Below are positions 43,771 through 56,573 of a stretch of 64,000 nucleotides of DNA, one piece after another. How positions within the stretch are numbered: the stretch's first letter is position 1; the number at the start of each line of letters is the position of its first letter. The notes beneath the pieces are model-generated. The model saw only the letters and a program-made list of their open reading frames with translations. It made no database searches and was not told the origin of the DNA. A program made the translations under genes and the position numbers. Source of the DNA: Hofstenia miamia (lineage: Eukaryota; Xenacoelomorpha; Acoela); assembly GCA_004352715.1 (NCBI GenBank), contig SCFE01000060.1, forward strand, positions 1,674,463 to 1,738,462, read 5' to 3'.

Positions 43771-44300
43771 GAAACAGCATTTGCTGTCACTCAATGCTCG
43801 GAAGGATATGCTAGATTTTCAACGTCAATTGCTGTAAATTTATGAACATATTCGAAAAATTTTTGGCTTTCTTTGAACGTTGATGTGTCAACTAAAAATC
43901 AGATTCGTCGAAATGCAAGCTACACAATTTCAATTGTTTTCTCTTGGTAGTTCTTAACACCACTTTCTTGATAGAGAATAATTATGCAAGGAAATGCATG
44001 AAAAGTATCGTTTACATGTTGCATGGTTTGTGCATAGCCACTATGACATCTGGTAGCAATAACACGTTTGTATAACAAACCATCACTATTCTTTGCGCAG
44101 TCTAGATGATATCTGCATGTTAATTTATTGTTTAAAATCATACATTTCAGTTTGCTTCAGTGCTTCTTTTTGTAGTCGTCCACTTACACATTATTTTTAT
44201 AAATTATGATGTCATCTCCTTGTGTCCAGAACTCTATGATCTGCACCTTTTTCAGAGTGATTTTCACACCACTCTCTGATAGGTTTGGAAATCGCAAAAA
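43771..44300 (-). pseudogene. Broken coding-like segment ending in a splice donor
   Basis: The minus strand has coding-like frames: RFPNLSESGVKITLKKVQ and IEFWTQGDDIII near 44300-44205, RYHLDCAKNSDGLLYKRVIA and TRCHSGYAQTMQHVNDTF at 44120-43990, then a frame change and VDTSTFKESQKFFEYVHKFT. The last part ends VTANAVS followed by G|GTAAGT, a consensus donor. Several stops interrupt the reading. The Cys/Gly spacing TRC--GY recalls sushi-type domains, but this is only suggestive. It may be a decayed exon of an extracellular protein gene or part of a transposon whose 30-bp arm lies within it (44208-44237). Confidence 0.3.
44208..44237 (-). repeat. 30-bp inverted repeat, right arm
   Basis: Reverse complement of 40399-40428 with two differences, 3.8 kb away across the P-like remnant. 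Confidence 0.7.
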
Positions 44301-47114
44301 CGGTTGATGTTTTTTGAACATTTTCTTGTTTCTGTTTTATATTCATGGATATGAATTTTACTTAACAAAGCTATCATTCACACTAGCCTATCAGCAGAAA
44401 AGAGCTCGCTGATTTTACAATGGATTCCCTACAATGAATGATATATAACCTAGGCCATTGCCTCTTTACAGGAATTTGAAAGTCATTTAGCCGTATCGAT
44501 TTTATCACAGTACCAATATTATCAAAGAAATGTAATAAACTCAAATATAACATCATGCAGTTCTTAGCATATATTCTATGTGATTTTGATGAGACCTATT
44601 ATTCTAAAAGTGATAATTCCATTTCAGGGTAATTTCTAGTGAATTCATCAAACCTTTCATCAGTTTTATTAAAGATGTATTCAAATTAATTTCAAAGTTT
44701 TCATGAAAGAGGACATTTTTTATATCAATTTCAAGAAAGCGTGTCACTCTGACAGCAAATTTTTACAATGTAAGTTGGAAATACTGCCATTATTTTTCAA
44801 TTGATTTATTCCAACTAACTATTGTACTGTAGATATCAACCAGTTATCATCCAATAATGAAATATTCTAATAAATAATATTATAAGTATTGGTTGGGCTT
44901 GACAACAGGGGCTATGTTTGCAACACCTGACGAATACGTCTAGGGTGAGTAACTGAAGAATTGGCTTTATTGAATTATGAGATAGAAAAGATGCCACACA
45001 ATGCCATTAATAAATGTGAATAAGTCAATTGTTAACAATATCTCATAGATCGATGTTCCAAACGAGTTTTTGGTCTTCATCCATCTCAGCAAAGCAGTTT
45101 TTCAATGCTTTTTAAAAGGATTTATGATTACTAAAAATTATTTATTTTTCTTATTAGAAAAATATTTAATGTCTGTTGTTCTAATGGCATAAATCTTTTT
45201 CATTGAAGATTTTTTTATTAGAAAGTTTACTCTAACTACATACATTATCAACTACCTGTGATTACCCTATGTTAAAATATTGCTAGGTATTGCATCAGCG
45301 TTAAGTTTTCTATAAACCTATACGAAATCGTTAATCAATGTCTATAAAAACTAGATAATAGATTTCTTTGTATGCAACATTAAATCCAGAAAAATATGAA
45401 ATGCAACGTATATGAAAATGTTTGAATGAAAGTGATCAAATACTAGTTTTTTGAGACTAAATCAACCTCACTTAACTTATTATAAAATCGATTACAAAAA
45501 TGGTTCTGTATATAATGATAAACCATACACCTGTCTTATAGAAGAGACTTAAAAGGGCCTATGAGCGGGTCAACTAGTATTACAAAAAATAGCAAAATTA
45601 TAATGGGATTTTTTCAATATCTGCTCATAACTCACGCATTAATGAAGATATTAAAAATCTGAAAGCACCATGCCATAAGATTGTCTTTTTCCCCTTTTTT
45701 TCTACTTAAATTCGCAACCTGGCCAGAACAGTTTTTTTCATAGAAAATAAGTTTTAGAACAAATCTTCATCATTGCATGAGTGGGTCTAACCCAATAGAT
45801 GCATCCATGCAAAAATCGCTCAATTTCTTAACAAGCTTGGATAGAATTGCTCAAAAATGTTAACATGTTTCTTTGCTAGTTAAAACTAAAACTAGTAGTA
45901 GGGTCGAAATGTTTTACCTAAAAATAAAACAAATTTTGTGATTCAGTGTCAAAAATGAAATGGATTGCTGGACTCTTAGAAAATAGCCCACTTTGTCCTC
46001 GGTTATATGATTTATTTCCCTTCTACTTAATGAAATAAGGCTAGTAATTTATATTGTTGTGTTACTGGTCAACAATATTGCATGCTATCATTGCAGATAA
46101 ATCTATTGACAATATTTGTACTTGATAACTATACAATTAAAAATTATAAAGCTCAAAAAGCTTTTGACGTGTCCCCGTGATATTCTTGTCTTCAGAAATG
46201 TGGCAGTGATAAATATCTGAAATTTTCGTACAGCTTTCAATCTGGCATTTGCTGATGACGTTTCATTCATAAATTCTATCTTCCACAATTCAAATGTATT
46301 AGGTGAATTTACTATAGAATTTAGTAAGATTACTAGATTGTCAAAGAATATGAAGAAAATTCAGGATTACATGATTTACATTACCATTGAAGTATCCACA
46401 AAAGTATTTCAGCGGGTAATGCCCTTCCAGGGAAATAGTTACCTCTGGGCAAAAGCCTTGGACTAATACACAATAATGGGTATTGCTAACATGAGACTAA
46501 AACACGTTTAGTTATGCACTTAGAAACAATTCCATCATTTTTTAAAGATAATATACGCATGATGAAATTCAGTATGTCCTATGCATCCACCTGATACAGG
46601 CTACATTAATATTTGTTAATTTCCATTTGGGAAAGAAAAGTGGTGAGAGCAGGCAATAGGTTTGGTTTCATTGTCTACATCAAGAATATGAATGCGCTAT
46701 AAAGTGAGCCTTCTCTGTTAGCATAGCTACACTAAGTTTATTGTTAGCTTGAATCAATAAATATATATGGGCATTGCTAACAATGGTTAGGAAATGTATG
46801 CATTTCAAAAAGTCCCATTATGCAATGCAGCTATGTCTAAGAGATGCATAATATGAACATCAAAACAAATAAATATGCAAAAATATTTATTAATTGCAAA
46901 CTAATAAAAGCATATGAAATAGTTGCTCTATAGTGCAATTCCTTTAGTTGTCTGCTAAAAGTCGGTTGTAGAGCAAAAAACAATAGTTCCTCATCTGACG
47001 ATGTTTTGAACAGAATTTATTAATATTTTTCATAAATTTGGCGTTTTTGTTAATATCTACTCTAAAGATTATGTTTTTCTCTAAGAGTATATTTAGTTTG
47101 ACTTGGAATCAAGT

Positions 47115-47205
47115 CCAAAGTTAGTCCAAAGCACAGTCAATTTACTCTCACACACATTGAATTTAGTCCAAAGCACAGTGAAATTAGTCCAGCATGCAAT
47201 CAAGT
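47115..47205. repeat. Short repeat cluster ttagtccaaagcacagt
   Basis: Two full copies (ttagtccaaagcacagt) and two partial copies (aagtccaaagttagtccaaa, attagtccagcatgcaat) lie within about 90 bases. Confidence 0.6.
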
Positions 47206-47300
47206 TAATCCATTTTTAAAAGTTTTCCTTTTACAACTATCCATTAAAAAATTGGATTTATGAATGAAATATGACAGTAAAAAATACAAATATTTTCTGT

Positions 47301-47789
47301 GTTACTTTACAATGTACCAAACAGTTTGTTTATATTTGTAACTTAGATTGAGGTTTTAGGGTTTTGATATACTTTAATATCTAAAAGCTTTGGAAAACTA
47401 GCTGTCACTGTTTCACTAAGTAAAATATATCATTGTTTGAGATTCCTTAGAGAAAACAATGTCAATAGTTTCGAGTTTGACTTCAGGATTTGCAAACTGC
47501 CATTTTACAGTTTACATGTACATGCATGTTGGTTTTCATGGCTTTCAAAATTTTCAATGACATATAATTTTTTTCATTTCTTTTTAAACAATTGGCTTAG
47601 CTTTACTGATTTTCTTACCCATTCTGTGAATAGCATGTGCAAAAAAAGTAATAAGTATTTGATACATTTTTGTTAAGCCCTTTTAAAAATGCATGTATTT
47701 GTTGTATTACTTTGCATATGTAATAAACAGTTAGTTTATATTTGTAACGTAGATTGAGATTTTAGGGTTTGGGTATACTTTAATATCTT
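47301..47789. repeat. Spaced direct duplication of about 85 bp
   Basis: 47301-47382 and 47704-47789 share acagtttgtttatatttgta-type sequence, then gattgag-ttttagggtt and tatactttaatatct, at roughly 85 percent by eye. The spacer is unrelated. Confidence 0.7.
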
Positions 47790-50685
47790 GTAATGAATTC
47801 TGTCTTTATACATTTCAGTGTCATTAAATGTAATGTAATTTTAATTTCAAAGTATATTATCTTAATGTAATTAGATATCTTGCTAAAATGAATTTCTATT
47901 TTTCGCATATGTCAATAATATGCATCAATTCACTTCAACTTTAGGCCATGTTATGATCAAGCTGAACCCTCTTAGGTGCAACCAGCATCCACCCCTCCCC
48001 CCCCCTCCAGAATATCAATTCGAGATTCAACACTTAACACTACAATAAATTTGAGCACTTATTTCATCAATAGTTTTCAAAATGAAACTTATGTAATTTC
48101 TATCTGCACTTGCTATCTTAAAATGTAGGCGAAGATGGTTTTTTCCACAATACTTTTTCAAAGATATTTGTACATTTAAGAACAGGGCATAATCATTGAC
48201 ACACGTATACTTCTGCAATTAAAATAATGTAAAAAACTAGTAAAAGCACTTTCAATTCAGCTGTCTATTTTTTATTTTTTGTTATCAAAATCGCGAATTT
48301 GTGTGAAAATCTTCAGCATGTCATTTTTAGCCTTGAAGCGATTGAACTTCAGGATTTCCTTTTTGACATTTATTATTATTGCTTTATAGGTACACAATTA
48401 ATATTTATGTATCCCCAAATTCAGAATTCTATTTATCTATTCGCAATCAGTTTGTGTTTTATAGTGACTAATTCAGCTGACACATTTCATAACCCTAGTG
48501 CTCTGGTAAAATGACCCTATGCAGTATGCTATGTGAAACAATTCTGCTTGCAAAATAGACTGAAAAACCCTATGCACTATAATTGCAGGATGATGCGTAT
48601 ATCATTATAAAAGAATCGTTGCAATGTAGCAACTAATGCATTTTTAACAAAAAATTCAACTTTTGTTGGAGCAATATGAAAGATATATGATAAATATTCA
48701 TAAAAATTTATGAATTCCTAAAAAGATATTTGCAAGAATAGCAATGTGACTGTGAAGCTCTAAGAAATCAATTTTTAACCTGAATTTATAGAAAAGTAAA
48801 CATGAAATTTATTCAGTAGGTAGAAGTCCAATACATTTTTGTGGTAACTTTGTGTGTTCATCATTTTTGGATAATGGAAGATGTAATCCAGCAAAACTTA
48901 CGCCTCAAGCAAACTTAGTCAACAGGTAGTTTACTCTGTTTATATGTGGAAAAAGATAAAGGCATTTAGTAGTAATTCGCTTCACATTCCACTGTTTTTG
49001 TGAATTCCTAGCTCTCTTACACTTTTCTGTATAGAAACTAATGGTTTGCTGCAATCAGGTAAAGTAATGTTTACATCACAATTTATACGAATCTATGTAG
49101 TGATAGTGAAGATTCCGCTTCATAAGAAAGTACAAGAGAAAATTTTCACAGTCAGCATTATTTACATATGTACTTTCCACTATTGACAATTAGTTAGTGT
49201 TATATTTGTAGTTGCTAGGCATGTTTTTAACTATTCAAACAACATATTTTTGTTACGTATTCAATCATATTATGAGAGTAATAGATTTTTTAGGGTGAAA
49301 GCTTAATTTTTTACTCTACCTGACATTCTTGTCCATTAATATTTTGAATCAGGCAACAATGTATCTAATTGCTCTATTATTTTTTATTTCAATATCATGA
49401 TTATACTTACTGTATTTATACCTTTTGGAAGGGGAATTACCGTCTTAAGAAGTCCTTAATGAAACAGTGCTTCTAAAAAATTGAAAAAATGACGAAAATT
49501 TTGGTTGTTTTTTCCTGATGGGGGAATGCATGCCCCCTTCTCCCCTTGGATCCGCAACTGTACATATCTAACATAACATGAACTATAATTAATATTTAAA
49601 ATTTGTAAGAAATTTAAAATATTATAAATAATACATGAAACTACAATTACTGTAATTGCTATTCGGCAGAAATTTTTTTCTACAAAATATTGAATTTGGC
49701 ATTGCAAGCAGAGTTTGTTCATTAATATTTAAAATTGTATAAATTGCTGGCATTGTGAATTTTTCCAGGCTGATATGATCACAGCTTTTTCTAATATATA
49801 TTATTAATTTAACTTTATTTATGCATTCCTTTGTTCCTTTGTTTATTGCTATTTACTTTTAAAGAAGTAGAATGTTCTTTAATTTATGTTGATAATTAAT
49901 ATGTTTATGAAGGATAAACCAGACTTTAATATGGAAATAAAAATGAAACCGCATGAGGTTTGACATATGTTTAGTTATAAAATATGTGGGAAGTTTTCCA
50001 AAACAAAAAATTACATATTGTAGCAAGTCATTTAATTATGATTTATTGATAATTATGATTACCTTCGAATTTCAAGCAATTTGCACTAATAATAATGTTT
50101 AAAATGCTGAAATTTGATTAAAAATAGACTAAGAAATTGCCCACTAGATAGGTGTACTAGTACATTTGTTTTTCCATTTGAAAATAACTTGAAGACAAGC
50201 AGTTAATTTGTCAAACATATATAAATATTGTGAAAATCGTGGAAATTGGAAGATAATTTATTTGAGATAAATGGACAGAAATGAGGTTAGATGGAAAAAT
50301 AATTTTTTAATGAAAAGACCCAATTTGCATATAGTAAAATGCAATCAAAATAATTTGGGAGTATCATAGATTGTTTGAATTTGAAGTGACACAATAATAA
50401 TAACAGATAAAACCTCCTGGGATCAGATGGGTCATGTCAGTTTTTCAGTAGGCATTTCGATATGGAAAACTAAGAATAAGGATATTTAATTTATACTAGA
50501 CTTATTCCTCATATGAAAATTGGATGTAGAATTGATAGATCACTCGTAAGAAAGGTTGCAAGTGGACGACGAAAGCATAGTACAAGAACATCAGAACGTC
50601 TACTGTGCAGAGGTATTTGTAAAAATTTGAAATATTAAATAGAATTCAAAAAAGTTTTTTATTTAATTTCCCTTCAAATAGATAA

Positions 50686-51069
50686 TGTAACATCCTCTAC
50701 CAGGCATTATTACTGTTCACCCTTTGTTACTTATATTTGCGGGTAGGGATTTACTAACTAGATACTGTTTAGCTTTTGTATATTTCTGTTAGCCTAATGT
50801 AACTAGATTTAACTATCCACTATTTAGGTGACGAGACCATCCAGCATCCTCTCCATTGATCGATGATGGGCGTCTGCCCGAAGCTGATCTCCACATCCAG
50901 TTTCACTTGTTCGCCGATGATCCATTTGTTTGAGTTCCACCTCTCAGCTCAATGATATAACTTATGTGTACCCTATCCTAGCTCGGTGCATACTCAAAAC
51001 CAGACACAATTCGACATAGTCTCTATTTTGTAAAAGTGTTTTTGTGAATGTGAAACCGGACTTGTTACA
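50686..51069. mobile_element. Possible solo LTR
   Basis: The 384-bp segment starts TGTAACATCC and ends CTTGTTACA, giving perfect 7-bp inverted tips TGTAACA/TGTTACA of the Ty3/gypsy LTR kind. It is richer in G+C than its surroundings (for example gatgatgggcgtctgcccga). I found no internal element, second LTR or target duplication (gataa left, tgtag right). Confidence 0.4.
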
Positions 51070-52440
51070 TGTAGCAATTACCGAAATATATTGGCTTTAA
51101 TAATCAGTTTAATATTTGGCAGCTTCCTAACCTACATTTATTAATTAGTACATGCTCGGTCTCTTTATCAGTCACGTTATAGTCAGTAATTTGGATCTAA
51201 AATATTACAGATATAATTCCTAGGTTTCGGTCATCCAACCGTATTTCGAATCTATTATTTTTAATACATGTACTATACCTAAGTGCACTTTCATGATCTG
51301 GCACAAAGACGATCTCATGATGGATCCAGACCACTAATAATCACAACTCGTTTAGCTTGACATCGTTTTAAATAATTAAACCATATCAAGATAACAAAGT
51401 AAGAATTCCGAATAAAATTCTTTATCAATTGCTTACAGGGTTTCGAATCTATTTATAGTAATTTCAGAAAAGTACCTGTTGATTTCAAATTTGAACTTTT
51501 AGTCTGCCAATATGGCGGCTAAAAATAATGGAAGGGATTTTGCCCCTTCGTTTTGCCAAAATTATTGTTATCGATAGATACTAATCTCTTATAGTTGACA
51601 CTTATTTTTGCTTGGTTGCATAATACAAATTAATCTAACTGATTTTACAATTTTATAATATTTCTAATCATCATTCTTTTTCGATCTTATTCTCTTGTTG
51701 ATTTGACGTTAGCAGCTTGATTTATTTGGATGATGCTACAGTAATCTTTAAAGAAATTTGGTAGATGCAGTTTTTAATTTGGAAGCTAATGAATTAGGTT
51801 TGAAGTCGATCCAAGCATTATTCACTGAGATCACGCAAATAATCCAGCTGAACAATGGGCCAAATTCATTCCAAAAATCATTGTTTGAGAGCACTCTCAT
51901 ATCGAGGATTTTGTTTGAAAATTGTTGACTGATCGGGAATGATAAACAGCAAAAAATATAGCCAAATTATAAATGGATTTGCCAGCTATGCAAAAACTTT
52001 TTTCCTGATTCCTGGATTATGCAACAAGATTGAACTATGCCTCACACTTCCTAGTAAGATCCTAATAATTCTTAAAAATTCCTACGAAAATCATATTTCT
52101 TAGCAATTCCTGGAATTGAGCTGTTTTTCTGAAAAAAGTTTAATTCATTTTGAATAAATTTCCCATTAAGTAAGAAAGGGCATGTTAACAATTAAGTTCT
52201 TTAAAAATATAAATTTATGATTCAAAAATAGTTACATTAGAAAAGCAAAGAATAGTTACTTGCTTATTTATATGAAGCTAGTTCAAACTTTCCCTAAAAT
52301 ATGAAGCAATTCATAGTCACAGCTTTTTTAGATAAACTATTATCTTCAAACCAAAAAATAGAGACTATATGAGAACAATTTCGAAGTACAATTAAATGAA
52401 TGAAAATAGTACAGGTTAAAATATACTAACCCTATTTAGG
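51070..52440. other. AT-rich stretch without recognised gene
   Basis: I see no gene or clear repeat. Confidence 0.4.
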
Positions 52441-52635
52441 GTGGGGGGTAATTTACCCATGGCGGTGGAACGAATTTTGGTTAGAAGAGAGGCAAGTTGC
52501 ATTCATTACCTAGTATATAGCTAAATAAAAGAAATTTTACTACCTTAATTCTAAATTGTAATGAGGTTTTTCTGAAACCTTAATTTGCGAGGGGGTAATA
52601 ATTACCCTCTATGCCCTCTTCCACCGCCACTAATT
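52441..52635. mobile_element. Short inverted-repeat element
   Basis: ggggggtaatttacccatgg with cggtggaa on the left pairs with ggtaattattacc and cttccaccgcc on the right in inverted orientation, about 195 bases overall. The termini are imperfect. A small foldback or MITE is likely. Confidence 0.4.
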
Positions 52636-52934
52636 TGTCCCCTCACACATATTGTATTATTACACACATTTTGATTATTATTTCTTTTCCTTGAGAGTGT
52701 GTATATGTTTTAGGGTATATTTCTTTGATCATAATCTGAAAAAAGTCAGTTTGAGCTATTTTTCATCTGCCTAGCAAGTGTACTTAAAATTACAAAAATC
52801 AACACTTGCTTTTAAAAAGTGCTGGTGTCGAACAAAAAGCATGTCCAGCATTGGAATAGTGACAATATTTGTAAAGCTTAGTGTTCAGATTTATATTTAT
52901 ATATAAACGCCAATTTCTACTGAAATATAACTGC

Positions 52935-52946
52935 ATATATATATAA

Positions 52947-52991
<45 letters not shown>

Positions 52992-53254
52992 NNNNNNNNN
53001 NNNNNNNNNNNNNNNNNNNNNNNNNNNNNNNNNNNNNNNNNNNNNNNNNNNNNNNNNNNNNNNNNNNNNNNNNNNNNNNNNNNNNNNNNNNNNNNNNNNN
53101 NNNNNNNNNNNNNNNNNNNNNNNNNNNNNNNNNNNNNNNNNNNNNNNNNNNNNNNNNNNNNNNNNNNNNNNNNNNNNNNNNNNNNNNNNNNNNNNNNNNN
53201 NNNNNNNNNNNNNNNNNNNNNNNNNNNNNNNNNNNNNNNNNNTATATATATATA
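52935..53254. repeat. (TA)n microsatellite containing a 251-N gap
   Basis: TA and (AAATAT)n runs lead into N at 52992-53242 and TA resumes to 53254, next to the TIR element. Confidence 0.9.
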
Positions 53255-54014
53255 CAGGCTTGTTCAATATCTTAGTAGTATCCTTTCCAAAAATGCTAAA
53301 AATAGATTATTTTGATAACGATTTCAGCCAAGATAGGTTATCTAGATAATCTACATAATCTTCAATAACATTATATACATGTAGCTTTAGATTGTTCTAA
53401 TTTACATTGTATCTCTTGAAAAATAGCAATTTTATAGCACAATTACTATAAATATCAACATGACAATACAGGTATATTTTGCGACCATTTAGGTAATTAT
53501 TCATTCTATGTTTTGTAGCATCAAATGCTAATTTTAAAAAAACCGTTATTTTCTTGTCAAAACCAATACAATAAATAACACCATAAAAATAACAAAATAG
53601 TTCTTGATTTCTCTATGAATTATAATGCATTCATATTCTAATATATGTACTACACACAATGGTAAGGCATCAGAAACAATTATCCAAGCTGGAACATTTC
53701 ATATTAATGGTTATAATTAACTAGTAAACGGTTTTGCATATGCAACATAGCATAAGAAATTCGATTTTTGCGATCTTTCCAATATTAATTCCCGAATTTT
53801 TTATTCTCATGCTTTAATTTGTGCTTTAAAAATGGGAAAAATCGTATCCCGAGTAGTAGTTCAGCTATGCACTCCAAAGCATATTAACAGGTTATTGAGT
53901 CGATAATCGGATGTATGAGATAGGTAATTGGATGGAATAATTACTCAAAAATAGGTTATTGAGATAATCTCATCGAAGAAAATCTTTTGTCCGATTATCT
54001 TTTGAACAAGCCTG
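53255..54014. mobile_element. 760-bp TIR element inserted at TA
   Basis: The 13-bp inverted termini CAGGCTTGTTCAA lie at 53255-53267 and 54002-54014, each flanked by TA within TA arrays. No transposase is recognisable. Both subterminal regions are rich in gataatc/gattatc words. The TA target and CAG tips fit a Tc1/mariner-type non-autonomous element. Confidence 0.75.
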
Positions 54015-54025
54015 TATATATACGT

Positions 54026-54073
<48 letters not shown>
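54015..54073. repeat. (TA)n microsatellite
   Basis: Interrupted TA array directly following the TIR element. Confidence 0.95.
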
Positions 54074-54075
<2 letters not shown>

Positions 54076-54190
54076 CTGTCATCGGACCAAATGCAAAGTT
54101 TGCAGCACCTTAAGTATTAATGTGTTCCTCAAAATCGTTTCTAGCTACTTCCGATTTGTTCTTTTGAAATACCAATCTATCGTTCTTTGA

Positions 54191-55796
54191 GGAAATCAGA
54201 AATTTGAAAAAATAATTTTTGACAATGTGCTTATTTTTTACTAATGCAATTTGATGCAGACGAAGTGTTTTTGAAATGGAGAATTGGTAGTAATTGCAAT
54301 AATTATGATCTGACTTTTGAACTGGATGTCATTGGCTACAATCACACACAATTAAGAGTTGGGCTTGAAAAGCAATAAAGCACTCTTGATTTAAAGCTAC
54401 AGTACTACTCCACAAATCCCAAAATTTTGGTTGTGTTGGTTGAAGTTTGTACACAACACACAACGACAAGTCTGGTGACCATTCAGTTGTAAAGTACGAA
54501 TTTAATTAGAGTTGACATGGTATTCATTACGCTTTTGACAGCAAATAGCACACCATAACGTATAAATTCATTTTTTGAGGATTCTTAAAAAACTCTTTGG
54601 ATTTGGATTTGATGTGAATCTTCAAATAAAAATAGTACGTAGGTGGATTGGATACAGATAAGATTTTTTGCAACAGTTTAGTAACAAATGAGAACATATA
54701 AATTTAGTCACATAACGAGTACTACTTAACACAAACTAACACTAAGTAGGCCTAATACATTTTCGCAAATATATTTGCAATTTTTATTCAGAGTTTTCTT
54801 AACAATAATCGAACATAATCAACAAATTTGTAAATAGATTTTATCTAGAAAATTAGAAATCGAAGCATTAGGCTAATACAAGCTTAATAACCTTCTTAAG
54901 GAATTTTTTGTAATAAATTTACTGATTGTTAAGCACTTTAATTTAATTCAAGTTTAAAAATTTTATGCAAATTTCTTGTTTCTAATTCTTGTATATAATA
55001 AAAGCCTAAAAGTGCATTGCTTAAATAATTATAGTTACCAATTTTGAGTTAATAGCAGAACCCATTGCTAAAAATTAAGCCAGTCTCCTGAAAATTAAAT
55101 GCATTCTTATACATGAGTAAATACAACAATATGAACAGGAATAATCACATGTATGGAATAATTTCATAATATCTAAATTCAAAATGAGTCTATTATAACT
55201 GCTTTTGTAAATTCACTTGGTTTGCTTTATTACTTTTCTCACTTATTGCCCAAGTATATTAATTATTTAAGCTATTATAACATTTCATTAGATTATTGAA
55301 AATTTCCCTCATTCATTTGAAGCTATCTCGCATTCATTAATACCATAATATTAGTGTTTTATGAAAATTATTATTGTACAATTTTGGAATTGTTTGTTCA
55401 ACTGCCTGACTGTAAGTATGTTTCAGCAGCTGTTGTGACATAATCTATCAAAACTATCATGTGTGGTCAAGATGAGAGGAAAGGATGAATGAAACAAAGA
55501 CTAAAAATATTTATAATGATTATAATGATTAAAATGTAAACACATGATAGGATTGATTATTTCATTTTGTAAAACGTTTTGTGCAATTAGATTTAAATTA
55601 TGCTCGACAGTATTTGACAAAACGATAGATGGTCAAACAGCGTAGTCAAATTAATGCTGACGTTGCGTAATCATAGCAGAAATATTAACGAAGAAAAACT
55701 GTAAACAAGAAACGATTAACAGGTACTAGTCGAGTATTTAGTTGTTTATTACAAAGTGCTATAAATATGCTTGAAGTGATGTAATTATTGATGAGC
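54191..55796. other. AT-rich stretch without recognised gene
   Basis: No conserved coding or structural signal was seen before the gap. Confidence 0.45.
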
Positions 55797-56573
55797 NNNN
55801 NNNNNNNNNNNNNNNNNNNNNNNNNNNNNNNNNNNNNNNNNNNNNNNNNNNNNNNNNNNNNNNNNNNNNNNNNNNNNNNNNNNNNNNNNNNNNNNNNNNN
55901 NNNNNNNNNNNNNNNNNNNNNNNNNNNNNNNNNNNNNNNNNNNNNNNNNNNNNNNNNNNNNNNNNNNNNNNNNNNNNNNNNNNNNNNNNNNNNNNNNNNN
56001 NNNNNNNNNNNNNNNNNNNNNNNNNNNNNNNNNNNNNNNNNNNNNNNNNNNNNNNNNNNNNNNNNNNNNNNNNNNNNNNNNNNNNNNNNNNNNNNNNNNN
56101 NNNNNNNNNNNNNNNNNNNNNNNNNNNNNNNNNNNNNNNNNNNNNNNNNNNNNNNNNNNNNNNNNNNNNNNNNNNNNNNNNNNNNNNNNNNNNNNNNNNN
56201 NNNNNNNNNNNNNNNNNNNNNNNNNNNNNNNNNNNNNNNNNNNNNNNNNNNNNNNNNNNNNNNNNNNNNNNNNNNNNNNNNNNNNNNNNNNNNNNNNNNN
56301 NNNNNNNNNNNNNNNNNNNNNNNNNNNNNNNNNNNNNNNNNNNNNNNNNNNNNNNNNNNNNNNNNNNNNNNNNNNNNNNNNNNNNNNNNNNNNNNNNNNN
56401 NNNNNNNNNNNNNNNNNNNNNNNNNNNNNNNNNNNNNNNNNNNNNNNNNNNNNNNNNNNNNNNNNNNNNNNNNNNNNNNNNNNNNNNNNNNNNNNNNNNN
56501 NNNNNNNNNNNNNNNNNNNNNNNNNNNNNNNNNNNNNNNNNNNNNNNNNNNNNNNNNNNNNNNNNNNNNNNNN
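55797..56573. other. Assembly gap (777 N)
   Basis: Unknown bases immediately left of the LTR element copy A. Confidence 0.99.

Larger units (their letters stand above)
44301..50685. other. Long AT-rich stretch without recognised gene
   Basis: Over 6 kb with no recognised gene. It has a short ttagtccaaagcacagt repeat cluster (47115-47200) and a roughly 85-bp duplication (47301-47382 and 47704-47789). A C-rich run occurs at 47991-48006. Confidence 0.5.

Noticed and set aside
53987-54190. Frames rich in YIYIYI at TA arrays (also 25485, 31980, 52917)
   Set aside because: Translation of TA microsatellites and N gaps, not protein-coding sequence.
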